Shown here: one piece after another, positions 1 through 7,970 of the stretch
How positions within the stretch are numbered: the stretch's first letter is position 1
Layout of the letters: every line of letters begins with the position of its first letter
NCBI RefSeq assembly: GCF_015637705.1
Contig: NZ_JADOBE010000006.1
Location: 140,420 to 204,419 of the forward strand
Direction: 5' to 3'
Source: Pseudomonas sp. N040
Lineage (GTDB): Bacteria; Pseudomonadota; Gammaproteobacteria; Pseudomonadales; Pseudomonadaceae
DNA length: 64,000 nucleotides
Notes under the pieces: model-generated
Database searches by the model: none
Seen by the model: only the letters and a program-made list of their open reading frames with translations
Told to the model about the DNA's origin: nothing
Translations under genes and position numbers: made by a program

Positions 1-1323
1 AGCGTGCGCATTCGCTTCTGGAAAACCAGTGGCAACATGGACCACCTGGTGCGCAACGCCGATGGCGATGAGCTGCTGTTCATCCACAGCGGCGGCTGCG
101 AACTGTTCTGCGACTTCGGCCATATCAGCCTGGCCAAGGGCGACTACTTCATTCTGCCGCGCGGCACCCTGTGGCGCATCGAGGCCAGCGAAACTGTCGA
201 GATGCTGCTGATCGAGTCGACCGATACGCCCTACCGGCTGCCGGAAGACTCCATGCTCGGCAGGAGTCTGCCCTTCGACGCCGGGGTTTTCGACGTACCG
301 GAGATCGACGACGCATTTCGCGCCCAGGTGCGCGAGCGCCAGACCAGGGTACGCATCAAGCACGGCGGCAACCTGTCCAACCTGGTCTATCCATTCAACC
401 CGCTGGATGCCGAGGGATGGCAGGGTGACCTCTACCCGATCCGTCTGAACATCCGCGACATTCGCTCTATTTCCTCGCACCGCGCCGAAGTGGTGCCCAG
501 CGGGCATATCACCTTCCTCAGCGACCGCTTCCATATCTGCACCTCGATGCCGACACCGCCGCCAAAGGACCCGAACACACTGAAGGTGCCGGCGTTCCGC
601 GACAGCGTGGAGTTCGATCAGGTGCTGTTCGTGCATGACGGCCACCCCAGCGCGCAGCACATCGGCCTGGAAACCGGCCTGCTGACTCTTGATCCGCGCG
701 GCGTCACCTACGGCCCGCAACCGCACCTGCTCTATCTGTTCCATGACCAGGCGGCCAGCGCCGCGGCTCATCAGTGCAGCCTGATCATGCTCAACGTGCG
801 TGACCCGCTGACCGTTGCTCAGGACGGCGACAGCCAGCCAGCCCCGGCCGCCAGCGCCGCTACAACCGATACCACGCCTGCAACCGCTCCGGCCGCCAAC
901 ACACTGCTGCTGAACAAGCTGAACCTGTCCAGCGAACTGGCCAGCCGGCTGATGGCGGGCGCAGTCGCCAAGGCCAAGGAAATGGGCATCCCGATGTCCA
1001 TCGCCATCAGCGACGCTGCCGGCAATCTGGTGCAGTTCCAGCGTATGGACAATGCCTCGCTGATCAGCCTGGGCATCGCCCAGGACAAGGCCTACAGCTC
1101 GGCTGCCACCGGCGTGCCGACCGATGCCCTGCACGAGTTCATCAAAGGCGATGCGCCGCTGGCTGCAGGCTTGGTACACACCCCGCGTCTGGTGGTATTC
1201 GGCGGCGGCTACCCGGTGATTGCCGACGGCACGGTCGTTGGCGCCATCGGCGTCAGCGGCGGTCACTACAGCCAAGACATGGACGTCGGAAAAGCCGCGC
1301 TGGCCTTTGCCGGTCTGGCCTGA
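1..1323 (+). CDS. Homogentisate dioxygenase-like cupin protein fused to a GlcG/HbpS domain (5' partial)
   Basis: The frame is open through the first base, so the true start lies upstream of the window; the first start-type codon inside is GTG at 4. Residues of about 1-275 (from that GTG) resemble the homogentisate 1,2-dioxygenase family, a cupin with a block reading GDELLFIHSG and a later KGDYFILPRGTLWRIE. A Pro/Ala/Thr-rich linker (about 277-300) follows. Residues 300-439 are a GlcG/HbpS-type domain (DUF336), with the GNLVQFQRMD and GGYPVIADG...GAIGVSGG blocks typical of that family. Homogentisate dioxygenases open aromatic rings with Fe(II); GlcG/HbpS proteins bind haem or corrinoid-like ligands. 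I cannot confirm the three iron ligands. The fusion suggests a ring-cleavage or cofactor-linked catabolic enzyme, but the substrate is unknown. The linker makes a real fusion, not a missed stop, likely. Confidence 0.7.
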   Translation, partial: SVRIRFWKTSGNMDHLVRNADGDELLFIHSGGCELFCDFGHISLAKGDYFILPRGTLWRIEASETVEMLLIESTDTPYRLPEDSMLGRSLPFDAGVFDVPEIDDAFRAQVRERQTRVRIKHGGNLSNLVYPFNPLDAEGWQGDLYPIRLNIRDIRSISSHRAEVVPSGHITFLSDRFHICTSMPTPPPKDPNTLKVPAFRDSVEFDQVLFVHDGHPSAQHIGLETGLLTLDPRGVTYGPQPHLLYLFHDQAASAAAHQCSLIMLNVRDPLTVAQDGDSQPAPAASAATTDTTPATAPAANTLLLNKLNLSSELASRLMAGAVAKAKEMGIPMSIAISDAAGNLVQFQRMDNASLISLGIAQDKAYSSAATGVPTDALHEFIKGDAPLAAGLVHTPRLVVFGGGYPVIADGTVVGAIGVSGGHYSQDMDVGKAALAFAGLA

Positions 1324-1326
1324 TTC

Positions 1327-1352
1327 CAACCCAACTCAACCCAACTCAACCC
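1327..1352. repeat. Short 10-bp tandem repeat
   Basis: The unit CAACCCAACT is repeated about 2.5 times directly after the stop of the dioxygenase-like gene and before the ribosome binding site of the next gene. It is a simple-sequence repeat that could vary in length; no function is evident. Confidence 0.6.
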
Positions 1353-1379
1353 ACCTAACCCCCACAACGGAGCTTCATC

Positions 1380-1706
1380 ATGGAACCCACTACTCTCGTC
1401 TACCTGCAGCAATTCCTGGTCGGCATGTTCCTGCTCAACAGCGTGCCGCACCTGGCCGCCGGCCTGCAGGGCCGCACCTTCCCGTCGCCCTTCGCCAACC
1501 CGCCGACCATTGGCCACTCCTCCGCTCTGGTCAACGTGTTCTGGGGCCTGTTCAACGTAGTGGCCGGCCTGGTCCTGCTGGACATGGCACCGATCACCAT
1601 CGGCTACAACGGCGGCTTCATTGCCGCCATTGCCGGCGCCCTGGGTACAGGCGTGTTCCTCGCCCTGCACTTTGGCAAGTTCGCCTGGCGCAACCAGAAG
1701 CAATGA
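1380..1706 (+). CDS. Small integral membrane protein
   Basis: Protein of 108 residues with an ATG preceded by GGAG at 1369-1372 (7-nt spacing). It has about four hydrophobic segments: near residues 8-28, 48-68, 72-92 and a short C-terminal one, ending in a basic tail (FAWRNQKQ), which fits a small inner-membrane protein. I do not recognise a named family. It lies 56 bp after the dioxygenase-like fusion in the same direction, so the two are probably cotranscribed. A role linked to that catabolic gene is inference only. Confidence 0.75.
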   Translation: MEPTTLVYLQQFLVGMFLLNSVPHLAAGLQGRTFPSPFANPPTIGHSSALVNVFWGLFNVVAGLVLLDMAPITIGYNGGFIAAIAGALGTGVFLALHFGKFAWRNQKQ

Positions 1707-1756
1707 CGACCCTGTGGTGGTGACAGCCCTGTCGCCACCACTACCCTGACCCTGCC

Positions 1757-1870
1757 GAGGAGGTCAAGCGCGACTCCGGCACCGCCCATTTCCGCTTCAA
1801 CAATGCTGGCGTGATGCTTAACCGCACCTTCGATCACCAGTCGATCGAAGAGCTACGCCCGGCTGGTGCA
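1757..1870 (+). pseudogene. Fragment of a short-chain dehydrogenase/reductase
   Basis: In one frame this stretch reads a peptide with FNNAGVMLNRTF, close to the conserved NNAGV block that follows the Rossmann core of short-chain dehydrogenases. The glycine-rich nucleotide-binding motif upstream and the Tyr-x-x-x-Lys catalytic pair downstream are both absent, and there is no plausible start. It is therefore a decayed internal fragment. The remainder of 1707-2157 has no gene I can support. Confidence 0.5.
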
Positions 1871-2144
1871 GATAATGACTTGAAACAGCTGACCGGCAGG
1901 AACAATGGCGTGCGCGGCCAACGGCCGCCGACACCCTGCCTGCAGCATGTAGTTCAACGGCTTTCAGAGTGCTGTCGTCAGCAATCAGCGCACTTACAGC
2001 CAGGCCATAAGCTGTCGTTCTTGAACGGGAAACCCCGGATGGCTCCAATGCGGCAGGGGCCGGACCACTGCCTGGCCCAGGCTTGAAGGCCGCAAGACAT
2101 TTGCCGAGAAGCGCCAGCCGCAATATGAAGGACTGTAAGTTAGT
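1871..2144. other. Intergenic stretch without a supported gene
   Basis: Lies between the dehydrogenase fragment and the ribosome binding site of the alcohol dehydrogenase. Both strands contain open frames, but none has a recognisable motif, a ribosome binding site or normal codon bias. The stretch is probably the remains of a deleted gene plus the promoter of the downstream gene. Confidence 0.4.
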
Positions 2145-2157
2145 GGAGATGATGAGT

Positions 2158-3387
2158 ATGAAAGACGATAAGTCAGTGGCGATGACAGATGCCCCCCGAG
2201 AAGGTACACGCTATCGCTTCTCCGGCCATGAACGGATCCTGCACCGTACGCCTGCGCATAAGGGCCTACCGGAGTTGATGGACTGGTTCGGCTACCGCCG
2301 CGCCTACATTGTCTGCTCGCGAACACTCAACACCAAAACCGATGTGATCCGCCGGCTTGAGGCCGCGCTCGGCGAGCGCTGCGTCGGTGTCACCGATGCA
2401 GTAGGCGAGCATTCGCCCTTGCCCAACGTATTGGCCGCCGCCCGTGAGGCACACACGCTCGATGCCGACGTGATCGTCTCGGTGGGTGGCGGGTCGGTCA
2501 TGGACATGTGCAAAGCCATGCAGTTGTGCATCACCGAGCAGGTTTTTGACCGCAGCAGCCTTCTACAGCTGCAAATGAAGCTGTCGGCCGATGGAACGGA
2601 AGTGATTGCGGCTACGCGCACCTCGCCCCGTGTCAGGCATATAGCCATACCGACGACCCTCGCTACCTCGGAATGGACGCCGGTCAGTACGCCCATCGAC
2701 GAAGAAACCCACCTGAAGGCACGGTTTCTAATAACGGATGGAGCTCCACACGGCATTGTGTATGACCCGGAGCTGCTGGCGCGCACGCCTCTGTCGCTGT
2801 TGTTGTCGACCGGCATACGCGGGCTGGACCATGCCATCAACACGGTGTGCTCTACTCAGCCGCACCCCCTTGCCAGTCTGCTGGCGGAAAAGGCTATTCA
2901 GCTCTATGTCGAGAACCTGCCGCGCCTGAAAGACAGCACGGACCTGGAGGCCTTTTCGAATTGCCAGCTGGCAACCTGGTACACCGGAATGGGGCAGCTG
3001 TCCGTGCCGCACGGCTTTAGCCACTGGATGGTCCATATCGTCGGCCCTTATGCCAACATTCCGCACAGCGACGCCGCGTGCGTGCTGATGCTTGCGCAGG
3101 CCCGATGGCTTGAGCATCACGCCGCAGCCCAGCATGGCAATGTGCTGCGTCTGTTGGGGCGTTCTGGTTCGTTTGCCGACGTGCTGGATGGTCTGCTGGC
3201 GGAATTGGGCTTGCCGCGCAGTCTGCAGGACCTCGGATTGAGCGCTGAACAGGTGGAGTCCTTCATTCAGCCAGCCCTTGCGCATCCGCAGGTGACCCGG
3301 AATAACCTCCGGCCCATCACCACCGCGGAAGATCTGCGCGCAATATTGCATTTGGCTGACCGGACTTATTCTTCCACTTCGATTTGA
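2158..3387 (+). CDS. Iron-containing (group III) alcohol dehydrogenase
   Basis: About 409 residues from the ATG at 2158, chosen because GGAG at 2145-2148 sits nine bases upstream; ATGs at 2149 and 2152 are closer than is usual. The nucleotide-binding block is SVGGGSVMDMCK. A GIRGLDHAINTVCS...HPLA segment supplies the Asp and His ligands, and the later GFSHWMVHIVGP and NIPHSDAA blocks give further His residues, as in Fe-dependent alcohol dehydrogenases and maleylacetate reductases. The reaction would be NAD(P)H-linked alcohol/aldehyde or maleylacetate reduction. Its position near a ring-cleavage-like dioxygenase makes a maleylacetate reductase-type role attractive, but this is inference. The gene stands alone between decayed DNA on both sides. 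Confidence 0.8.
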   Translation: MKDDKSVAMTDAPREGTRYRFSGHERILHRTPAHKGLPELMDWFGYRRAYIVCSRTLNTKTDVIRRLEAALGERCVGVTDAVGEHSPLPNVLAAAREAHTLDADVIVSVGGGSVMDMCKAMQLCITEQVFDRSSLLQLQMKLSADGTEVIAATRTSPRVRHIAIPTTLATSEWTPVSTPIDEETHLKARFLITDGAPHGIVYDPELLARTPLSLLLSTGIRGLDHAINTVCSTQPHPLASLLAEKAIQLYVENLPRLKDSTDLEAFSNCQLATWYTGMGQLSVPHGFSHWMVHIVGPYANIPHSDAACVLMLAQARWLEHHAAAQHGNVLRLLGRSGSFADVLDGLLAELGLPRSLQDLGLSAEQVESFIQPALAHPQVTRNNLRPITTAEDLRAILHLADRTYSSTSI

Positions 3388-3391
3388 ATGT

Positions 3392-3457
3392 CTGAATTGC
3401 CTCTGGAGTTGCAGACAAATCCCGGTGGCTGCTTTTGGCCGATTCTGTTGAAAAAGT
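3392..3457. repeat. Direct repeat copy 1: degenerate IS3-family end plus TTCTGTTGAAAAAGT tail
   Basis: Begins CTGAATTGCC and ends GATTCTGTTGAAAAAGT. It aligns along its whole length with the copy at 3513-3576 (121-bp spacing), with substitutions spread through it. Its first 25 or so bases are a degenerate form of the IS3-type terminus seen at 36100-36124. No transposase frame adjoins it. Confidence 0.6.
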
Positions 3458-3512
3458 AGCTGTCTCCCCGTGCCGTTGGCAAAATTGCTCTGTCAGTGAA
3501 CGCGGGGTCGAA

Positions 3513-3576
3513 CTGAATCGCCCCTGATTTCGCAGACACACAATGACCGCTTCTGGTCGATTCTGTTGAAAAAGTC
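3513..3576. repeat. Direct repeat copy 2: IS3-family end plus TTCTGTTGAAAAAGT tail
   Basis: Begins CTGAATCGCCCC, followed by a GCAGACAC block. The reverse complement of the transposase-linked end at 36100-36124 begins CTGAATCGCCCC and then has TAGACAC in the same place. This suggests a solo terminus left by an IS3-family element. It is the better preserved of the two adjacent copies. Confidence 0.6.
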
Positions 3577-3718
3577 GGTTTTCCCAAACGCCCCATATCG
3601 TGATCTGTGAAAATGCTTTATTTGCACGTTGCTACGTGAAATCGGAGTCCAGAAGCCTCTGCCGGAAGTAAGGATTTCAATCTCAAGCGCGTACTTTTCT
3701 GTCGAGAAAATCATGACG

Positions 3719-3740
3719 GACTTTTTCAACAGCTTCTGGC
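3719..3740. repeat. Inverted copy of the TTCTGTTGAAAAAGT tail
   Basis: Reads GACTTTTTCAACAG then CTTCTGGCC. This is the reverse complement of the tails of the two direct repeats at 3392-3576, including the preceding GGCCAGAAG-like bases. The intergenic region therefore has two copies in one direction and a partial copy in the other. No gene lies between 3388 and 3833. Confidence 0.55.
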
Positions 3741-3833
3741 CGTTCTCTGCCAGTCATCACTACGGCGGGCCAAGCTCAGGTCGAATGCAAATGACCGGTC
3801 AATGGCATTGCAATCGGTTGACGAAAGTCGCTG

Positions 3834-4736
3834 TCAATCCAACACTCCAGCCGGCACTGCCGCCGGACGCCGCCACTGGCTCAGTGCCACTCCGGCAAAC
3901 ACCAGCACAGCCCCCGCCATCTGCAGCACATTCAGGCGCTCATCCAGCAGCCACACGGCAAAGATCAGGGTAAACACCGGGATCAGATTGACGAAACCCG
4001 ATGCCTGGCTCGCCGGCAGCCGACTGACGCCGAAGTTGAACAGCCCGTAGGCGACCACGGTCACCACCAGCCCCAGGTAGAGCACCGCCAGCGCCCCCTG
4101 CAGGCCGATCTGCACCGGCAGCGGCTGCAGCGCCAGGGCCAGCGGCAGGAAGAAGATGGCGCCGACAAACGCCTGCATGGCGGTCAGGATGAACGCCGAA
4201 TAGCGCGACGACAGATGCTTGAGCAGCAGCGTGTAACCCATCGCGCAGAGCATGGCGAGAAACTCGAAGAAGTTGCCCGCCAGCGGATTGGGTGCGCTGG
4301 CATCCGCGCTGCCGACCAGGCTCATCCAGATCGCTCCGCTCACGGCCAGCAGGAAGCCGGCCAGGGTCAGGCGGGTAATCCGCTCGCCCAGCGCCAGGTA
4401 GGCGCCGATCGCCACCAGCAGCGGCATCAGCGCGGTGATCATGCCTGCCTGTGCGGCACTGGTGTTCTGCAACGCCAGGGCCTCGAAGACGAAATACAGA
4501 CAGGGCTCGCACACTGCCAGCCCGAGCAGGTACTTCCAGTCACCGGCCTGATAGTGCATGCGCCCACGCCAGCGCCAGGCCAGCAGGAACACCAGGCTGC
4601 CGATGGCCATGCGGCCAAAGATCACCCACATGGGTGGCAGTTCGACAAAGGCGATTTTCAGCGCGATGAAGGAACTGCCCCAGAGCGCCATTGCCAGCGT
4701 CAGGCAGGCCAGGGCAAAGAAACGGGTATGCCGCAC
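3834..4736 (-). CDS. EamA/DMT-family inner-membrane transporter
   Basis: The 300-residue protein has about ten transmembrane helices arranged as two EamA repeats (roughly residues 7-140 and 150-285). The first helix carries the ALWGSSFIALK motif, and the second repeat includes the LGLVVTVVAYGLFNFGV and LDERLNVLQMAGAVLVFAG segments typical of the drug/metabolite transporter superfamily. Such proteins export or take up small metabolites by secondary transport; the substrate cannot be read from sequence. It is divergent from nhaA across a 329-bp gap, and downstream it faces the repeat-rich region. Confidence 0.85.
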   Translation of the reverse strand: MRHTRFFALACLTLAMALWGSSFIALKIAFVELPPMWVIFGRMAIGSLVFLLAWRWRGRMHYQAGDWKYLLGLAVCEPCLYFVFEALALQNTSAAQAGMITALMPLLVAIGAYLALGERITRLTLAGFLLAVSGAIWMSLVGSADASAPNPLAGNFFEFLAMLCAMGYTLLLKHLSSRYSAFILTAMQAFVGAIFFLPLALALQPLPVQIGLQGALAVLYLGLVVTVVAYGLFNFGVSRLPASQASGFVNLIPVFTLIFAVWLLDERLNVLQMAGAVLVFAGVALSQWRRPAAVPAGVLD

Positions 4737-5065
4737 GCGAGTCTCCAGGGTTGGGCTGAACTATTGATTCGGCTCTTGATTTGCAAGCGCGGCGCCCGCG
4801 CCGCGACGGGGCGGCAAACGCACACGCCGGCATTACGCCAAACCGGTTGGGCAATCCGGCGGGAAGCAGTCGCCAGCCTGTACGGCCCAGCACCCAAGGG
4901 CAAGGGCATTTCCAGATGTCGGCCACAGGCACGACCATAAATGTCGCATCAGCCCAAGAGTGCTGCGCCCGCCCGTAATTCGCTGGCAGCAATGGCTTTC
5001 CAAACGGTTACAATCAAGCCTGCTGGCCATCCAGCGTGTGCCCGAATGCCCATGGAGATTCCCCC
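4737..5065. other. Divergent intergenic region with no supported gene
   Basis: Separates the minus-strand EamA transporter from nhaA. Open frames here on both strands are short and lack motifs. The region should hold the two divergent promoters, but I see no convincing -35/-10 pair or operator. Confidence 0.5.
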
Positions 5066-6241
5066 TTGCCCCTGAAGCACGCCCTGTCCCGTTTTCTGCA
5101 ACTGGAGTCTGCCAGCGGGCTGCTGCTGATTGCAGCCGCCGCCCTTGCCCTGGTGATCAACAATTCACCGTTGGACTTTCTCTACAACGGCCTGCTGGAT
5201 ACCCGGGTTGCCGTGCAGATCGGCGCACTGGCCATTCAAAAGCCCCTGCTGCTGTGGATCAACGATGGACTGATGGCGCTGTTTTTCCTCACCGTCGGAC
5301 TGGAGCTCAAGCGCGAGATCCTTGAAGGCCAGCTGGCCAGACCGGCGCAGATCATCCTCCCGGGGGCGGCGGCCATCGGCGGCATGCTGGTACCGGCGCT
5401 GATCTACTGGTTCATCAACCGCGACGACCCGGCCGCCATCAGCGGCTGGGCCATTCCGATGGCCACCGACATTGCCTTTGCCCTCGGCGTGCTCGGCCTG
5501 CTGGGCAGCCGGGTACCGGCCTCGCTGAAACTGTTCCTGATGACCCTGGCGATCATCGACGATCTCGGCGCCATCATCGTCATCGCGATTTTCTACTCGA
5601 CCGACCTGTCGCAACTGTCGCTGATCCTGGCCAGCATTTTCCTGATTACGCTGATCGTGATGAACCGCCTGGGCGTGAGCAAACTCTCGCCGTACATGGT
5701 GATCGGTACCTGCCTGTGGATCTGCGTACTGAAAAGTGGTGTCCATGCGACCCTGGCCGGCGTGGTGCTGGCGTTCACCATCCCACTGCGCCCGACCAAT
5801 GGCGAGTCCTCACCCGCGCACGCGCTGGAACAGGGCCTGCATCCGTGGGTAGCCTTCTTCATCCTGCCGCTGTTTGCCTTCGCCAACGCCGGTGTGCCGT
5901 TCAGCGGCATGAGCCTTGCCAGCTTTGTCGATCCGGTGCCGCTGGGAATTGCCGCCGGCCTGCTGCTGGGCAAGACCCTTGGCGTGTTTGGCCTGACCTG
6001 GCTGGCGGTGAGCTTGCGCATTGCGCGACTGCCACTCGGCGCGAACTGGACGCAAGTGCTGGGGGTCTCCGTGGTCTGCGGTATCGGCTTCACCATGAGC
6101 CTGTTTGTCGGCTCGCTGGCCTTTACCCCGGACAGTCCGTACTTCGGCCTGGATCGCGTCGGCATTCTCAGCGGCTCGCTGCTCGCCGCCGTCATTGGCT
6201 ATTCGATTCTCGCGCTGGCCGGCAAAAAAACCGTGCGCTGA
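5066..6241 (+). CDS. nhaA: Na+/H+ antiporter NhaA
   Basis: Start taken as TTG at 5066: TGGAGA at 5053-5058 precedes it by seven bases, and the resulting N-terminus ([17 protein letters not shown]) matches the family. A GTG at 5036 would add ten untypical residues. The 391-residue protein has 11-12 helices. ATDIAFALG (Asp135) and IIDDLGAI (Asp165-Asp166) correspond to the ion-binding aspartates of E. coli NhaA (Asp133, Asp163, Asp164). It exchanges two protons for one sodium at the inner membrane, supporting sodium and alkaline pH tolerance. A bidirectional terminator lies downstream. Confidence 0.93.
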   Translation: MPLKHALSRFLQLESASGLLLIAAAALALVINNSPLDFLYNGLLDTRVAVQIGALAIQKPLLLWINDGLMALFFLTVGLELKREILEGQLARPAQIILPGAAAIGGMLVPALIYWFINRDDPAAISGWAIPMATDIAFALGVLGLLGSRVPASLKLFLMTLAIIDDLGAIIVIAIFYSTDLSQLSLILASIFLITLIVMNRLGVSKLSPYMVIGTCLWICVLKSGVHATLAGVVLAFTIPLRPTNGESSPAHALEQGLHPWVAFFILPLFAFANAGVPFSGMSLASFVDPVPLGIAAGLLLGKTLGVFGLTWLAVSLRIARLPLGANWTQVLGVSVVCGIGFTMSLFVGSLAFTPDSPYFGLDRVGILSGSLLAAVIGYSILALAGKKTVR

Positions 6242-6258
6242 AGCATCCTTGCAGGCAT

Positions 6259-6289
6259 AAAAAAACCCGCTGAAGTCAGCGGGTTTTTT
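6259..6289. terminator. Bidirectional Rho-independent terminator
   Basis: A stem of AAAACCCGCTGA pairing with TCAGCGGGTTTT around a short loop, flanked by A-run and T-run, lies between the convergent nhaA and slyB-like genes and can stop transcription from both. Confidence 0.9.
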
Positions 6290-6302
6290 ACGGCTTGCGA
6301 GG

Positions 6303-6767
6303 TCAGGGTGCTACGCGGCTGGTGCCGTTGACCGTCATGATGCGCACACGTTGGCCGACCTTGAAGATCTGGTTGGGCTCTACTTCCTGGACATAGGCGC
6401 GCAGGCTTCCGTCGTCTTCACGCACGGTGATTTCGACACCCTGGGTGCGCGTAAAACCTTCTTCGGCAGCGGCACCGAGCAGGCCACCGGCTACCGCACC
6501 GATGACCGCCATGACATAACTGCCCTTGCCGCCACCGACCGCGCTGCCACCAATACCGCCCACCGCGGCGCCGGCACCGGCACCGATTGGCGTCTTGGTG
6601 CCTTCGATCTGCACCGGGCGCAGGTACTCAATGGTCCCCAAGCGCACGTTCTGCACACTGCGCGCTTCATCGCGGGAATAACTGTCACCGGTCAGATTGG
6701 AAGCACAACCGCCGATCATCAGGGACATGGCCGCGATACTGGCCACCAGCAAAACAGGCTTACGCAT
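6303..6767 (-). CDS. slyB: SlyB-like glycine-zipper outer-membrane lipoprotein
   Basis: Start at 6767, with GGAGAG on the minus strand just upstream. The 154-residue protein has a lipoprotein signal peptide with lipobox MIGGC, so Cys about 20 is lipidated. A glycine-zipper segment (GAGAGAAVGGIGGSAVGGG...GGLLGAAAEE) covers about residues 60-105, and the C-terminal region is a small beta domain ending VNGTSRVAP. SlyB/PcpY-type lipoproteins sit in the outer membrane and belong to the envelope stress response in enterics; in Pseudomonas the role is structural. It is convergent with nhaA and divergent from the small gene at 6886. In P. aeruginosa, from memory, slyB is also close to pdxH. Confidence 0.85.
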   Translation of the reverse strand: MRKPVLLVASIAAMSLMIGGCASNLTGDSYSRDEARSVQNVRLGTIEYLRPVQIEGTKTPIGAGAGAAVGGIGGSAVGGGKGSYVMAVIGAVAGGLLGAAAEEGFTRTQGVEITVREDDGSLRAYVQEVEPNQIFKVGQRVRIMTVNGTSRVAP

Positions 6768-6885
6768 GTGAATCTCTCCATTAACAGGTTGCGCAATTAG
6801 ACCGCGCAAAAGCGCAACTGTCACCCGCTCACTGAAAATCCTGTGCGAGAATTCTGCAATCGGACATTTACCGCCAGAGATCAAC

Positions 6886-7122
6886 ATGGACTACTTCATC
6901 ATCGCGCTGCTCACTTTCACCGCCATCTACTTTCACTGGTGGCTGTATGTACGCTTCAAGCGCTGGGGTGACCGCGACTTGGCCCTGTCGATGGCCGGCG
7001 ACGACGCCGCGAAAAAAACCTACATGCTCGAACGGCTGGCACAAGCGCAGCGCCACAAGATCAAGGGCGCCGCCCTGCAAGCCTGGCTGGAGCAGGCCGC
7101 CAGCGACTATCCGCAAGCCTGA
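6886..7122 (+). CDS. Small conserved membrane-anchored protein of unknown function
   Basis: Protein of 78 residues with one N-terminal transmembrane helix (about residues 3-22, FIIALLTFTAIYFHWWLYV) followed by a basic, helical cytoplasmic part. ATG at 6886 follows GAGATCAAC. It is divergent from slyB and convergent with pdxH. I do not recognise the family; it is kept because its codon use and the slyB-pdxH setting fit a real small gene. Confidence 0.7.
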   Translation: MDYFIIALLTFTAIYFHWWLYVRFKRWGDRDLALSMAGDDAAKKTYMLERLAQAQRHKIKGAALQAWLEQAASDYPQA

Positions 7123-7139
7123 GCGATGTTTCAGGCCAC

Positions 7140-7787
7140 TCAGGGGGCCAGCCGCTCGCGCTGCCAGCCGCCCGTCTCCAGGCGGTAATTCAGGCGATCA
7201 TGCAGCCGACTCGAGCGCCCCTGCCAGAATTCGATTCTGTCCGGCAACAGCCGGTAGCCGCCCCAATGCTCCGGGCAGTGCGGCGCCTGATCGAGAAAGC
7301 GCAGTTCGGCACTGGCCAGCAAGGCTTCCAGTTCGCCGCGATCACGCAACACCCGGCTTTGCGGGGAAGCCCAGGCGCCCAGGCGACTGCCCAGCGGCCG
7401 CACCTGAAAATAGGCATCCGACTCTTCCCGGGTAACCCGCTCCACCCGACCTTCGATGCGCACCTGGCGCTCCAGCGTTGGCCAGAAAAAGGTCATGGCG
7501 GCCAGCGGGCAGGCTTTCAGCTGCTCGCCCTTGGCGCTCTCATAGTTGGTGAAGAAGGTGAAACCACGCTCATCGAGGGCCTTGAGCAAGAGCACCCGGC
7601 AATGCGGCCGGCCGGCCCGGTCAACCGTCGCCAATATCATGGCGTTGGGTTCTACCGGCGCTCGTTCGGTCTGCCGTGCATCATCGAACCAGCGGTGAAA
7701 CAGACTGAACGGTTCGTCTGGAGACTGGGCTTCAGTCAATCCTTCACGGGTATACTCCCGGCGCATATGGGCGAGTGAATGGGGCAT
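7140..7787 (-). CDS. pdxH: Pyridoxamine 5'-phosphate oxidase
   Basis: The 215-residue product matches the length and order of PdxH: N-terminal [10 protein letters not shown], then the FMN-binding [17 protein letters not shown] and [13 protein letters not shown] blocks, a [15 protein letters not shown] strand, and the C-terminal [13 protein letters not shown] followed by RLAP. It oxidises pyridoxamine or pyridoxine 5'-phosphate to pyridoxal 5'-phosphate with FMN and oxygen in the cytoplasm. It is monocistronic, facing the small gene at 6886 and divergent from the EAL-domain gene. Confidence 0.95.
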   Translation of the reverse strand: MPHSLAHMRREYTREGLTEAQSPDEPFSLFHRWFDDARQTERAPVEPNAMILATVDRAGRPHCRVLLLKALDERGFTFFTNYESAKGEQLKACPLAAMTFFWPTLERQVRIEGRVERVTREESDAYFQVRPLGSRLGAWASPQSRVLRDRGELEALLASAELRFLDQAPHCPEHWGGYRLLPDRIEFWQGRSSRLHDRLNYRLETGGWQRERLAP

Positions 7788-7970
7788 GACGCTTCTCCTG
7801 TTACTGAAACTTTGAGCCTAACCATTAGTCAGAGAGTGCGTCTTGATTTGCGGCAAGTCACAAAACGCCAACAAAATGACGTCATAATGTGCCAGATGAA
7901 TCCCGATCACTTGTAGAAATCCCCAAATACAGCAACTCTGCTAACAGGTTCACACTAATCGGACAACTCT

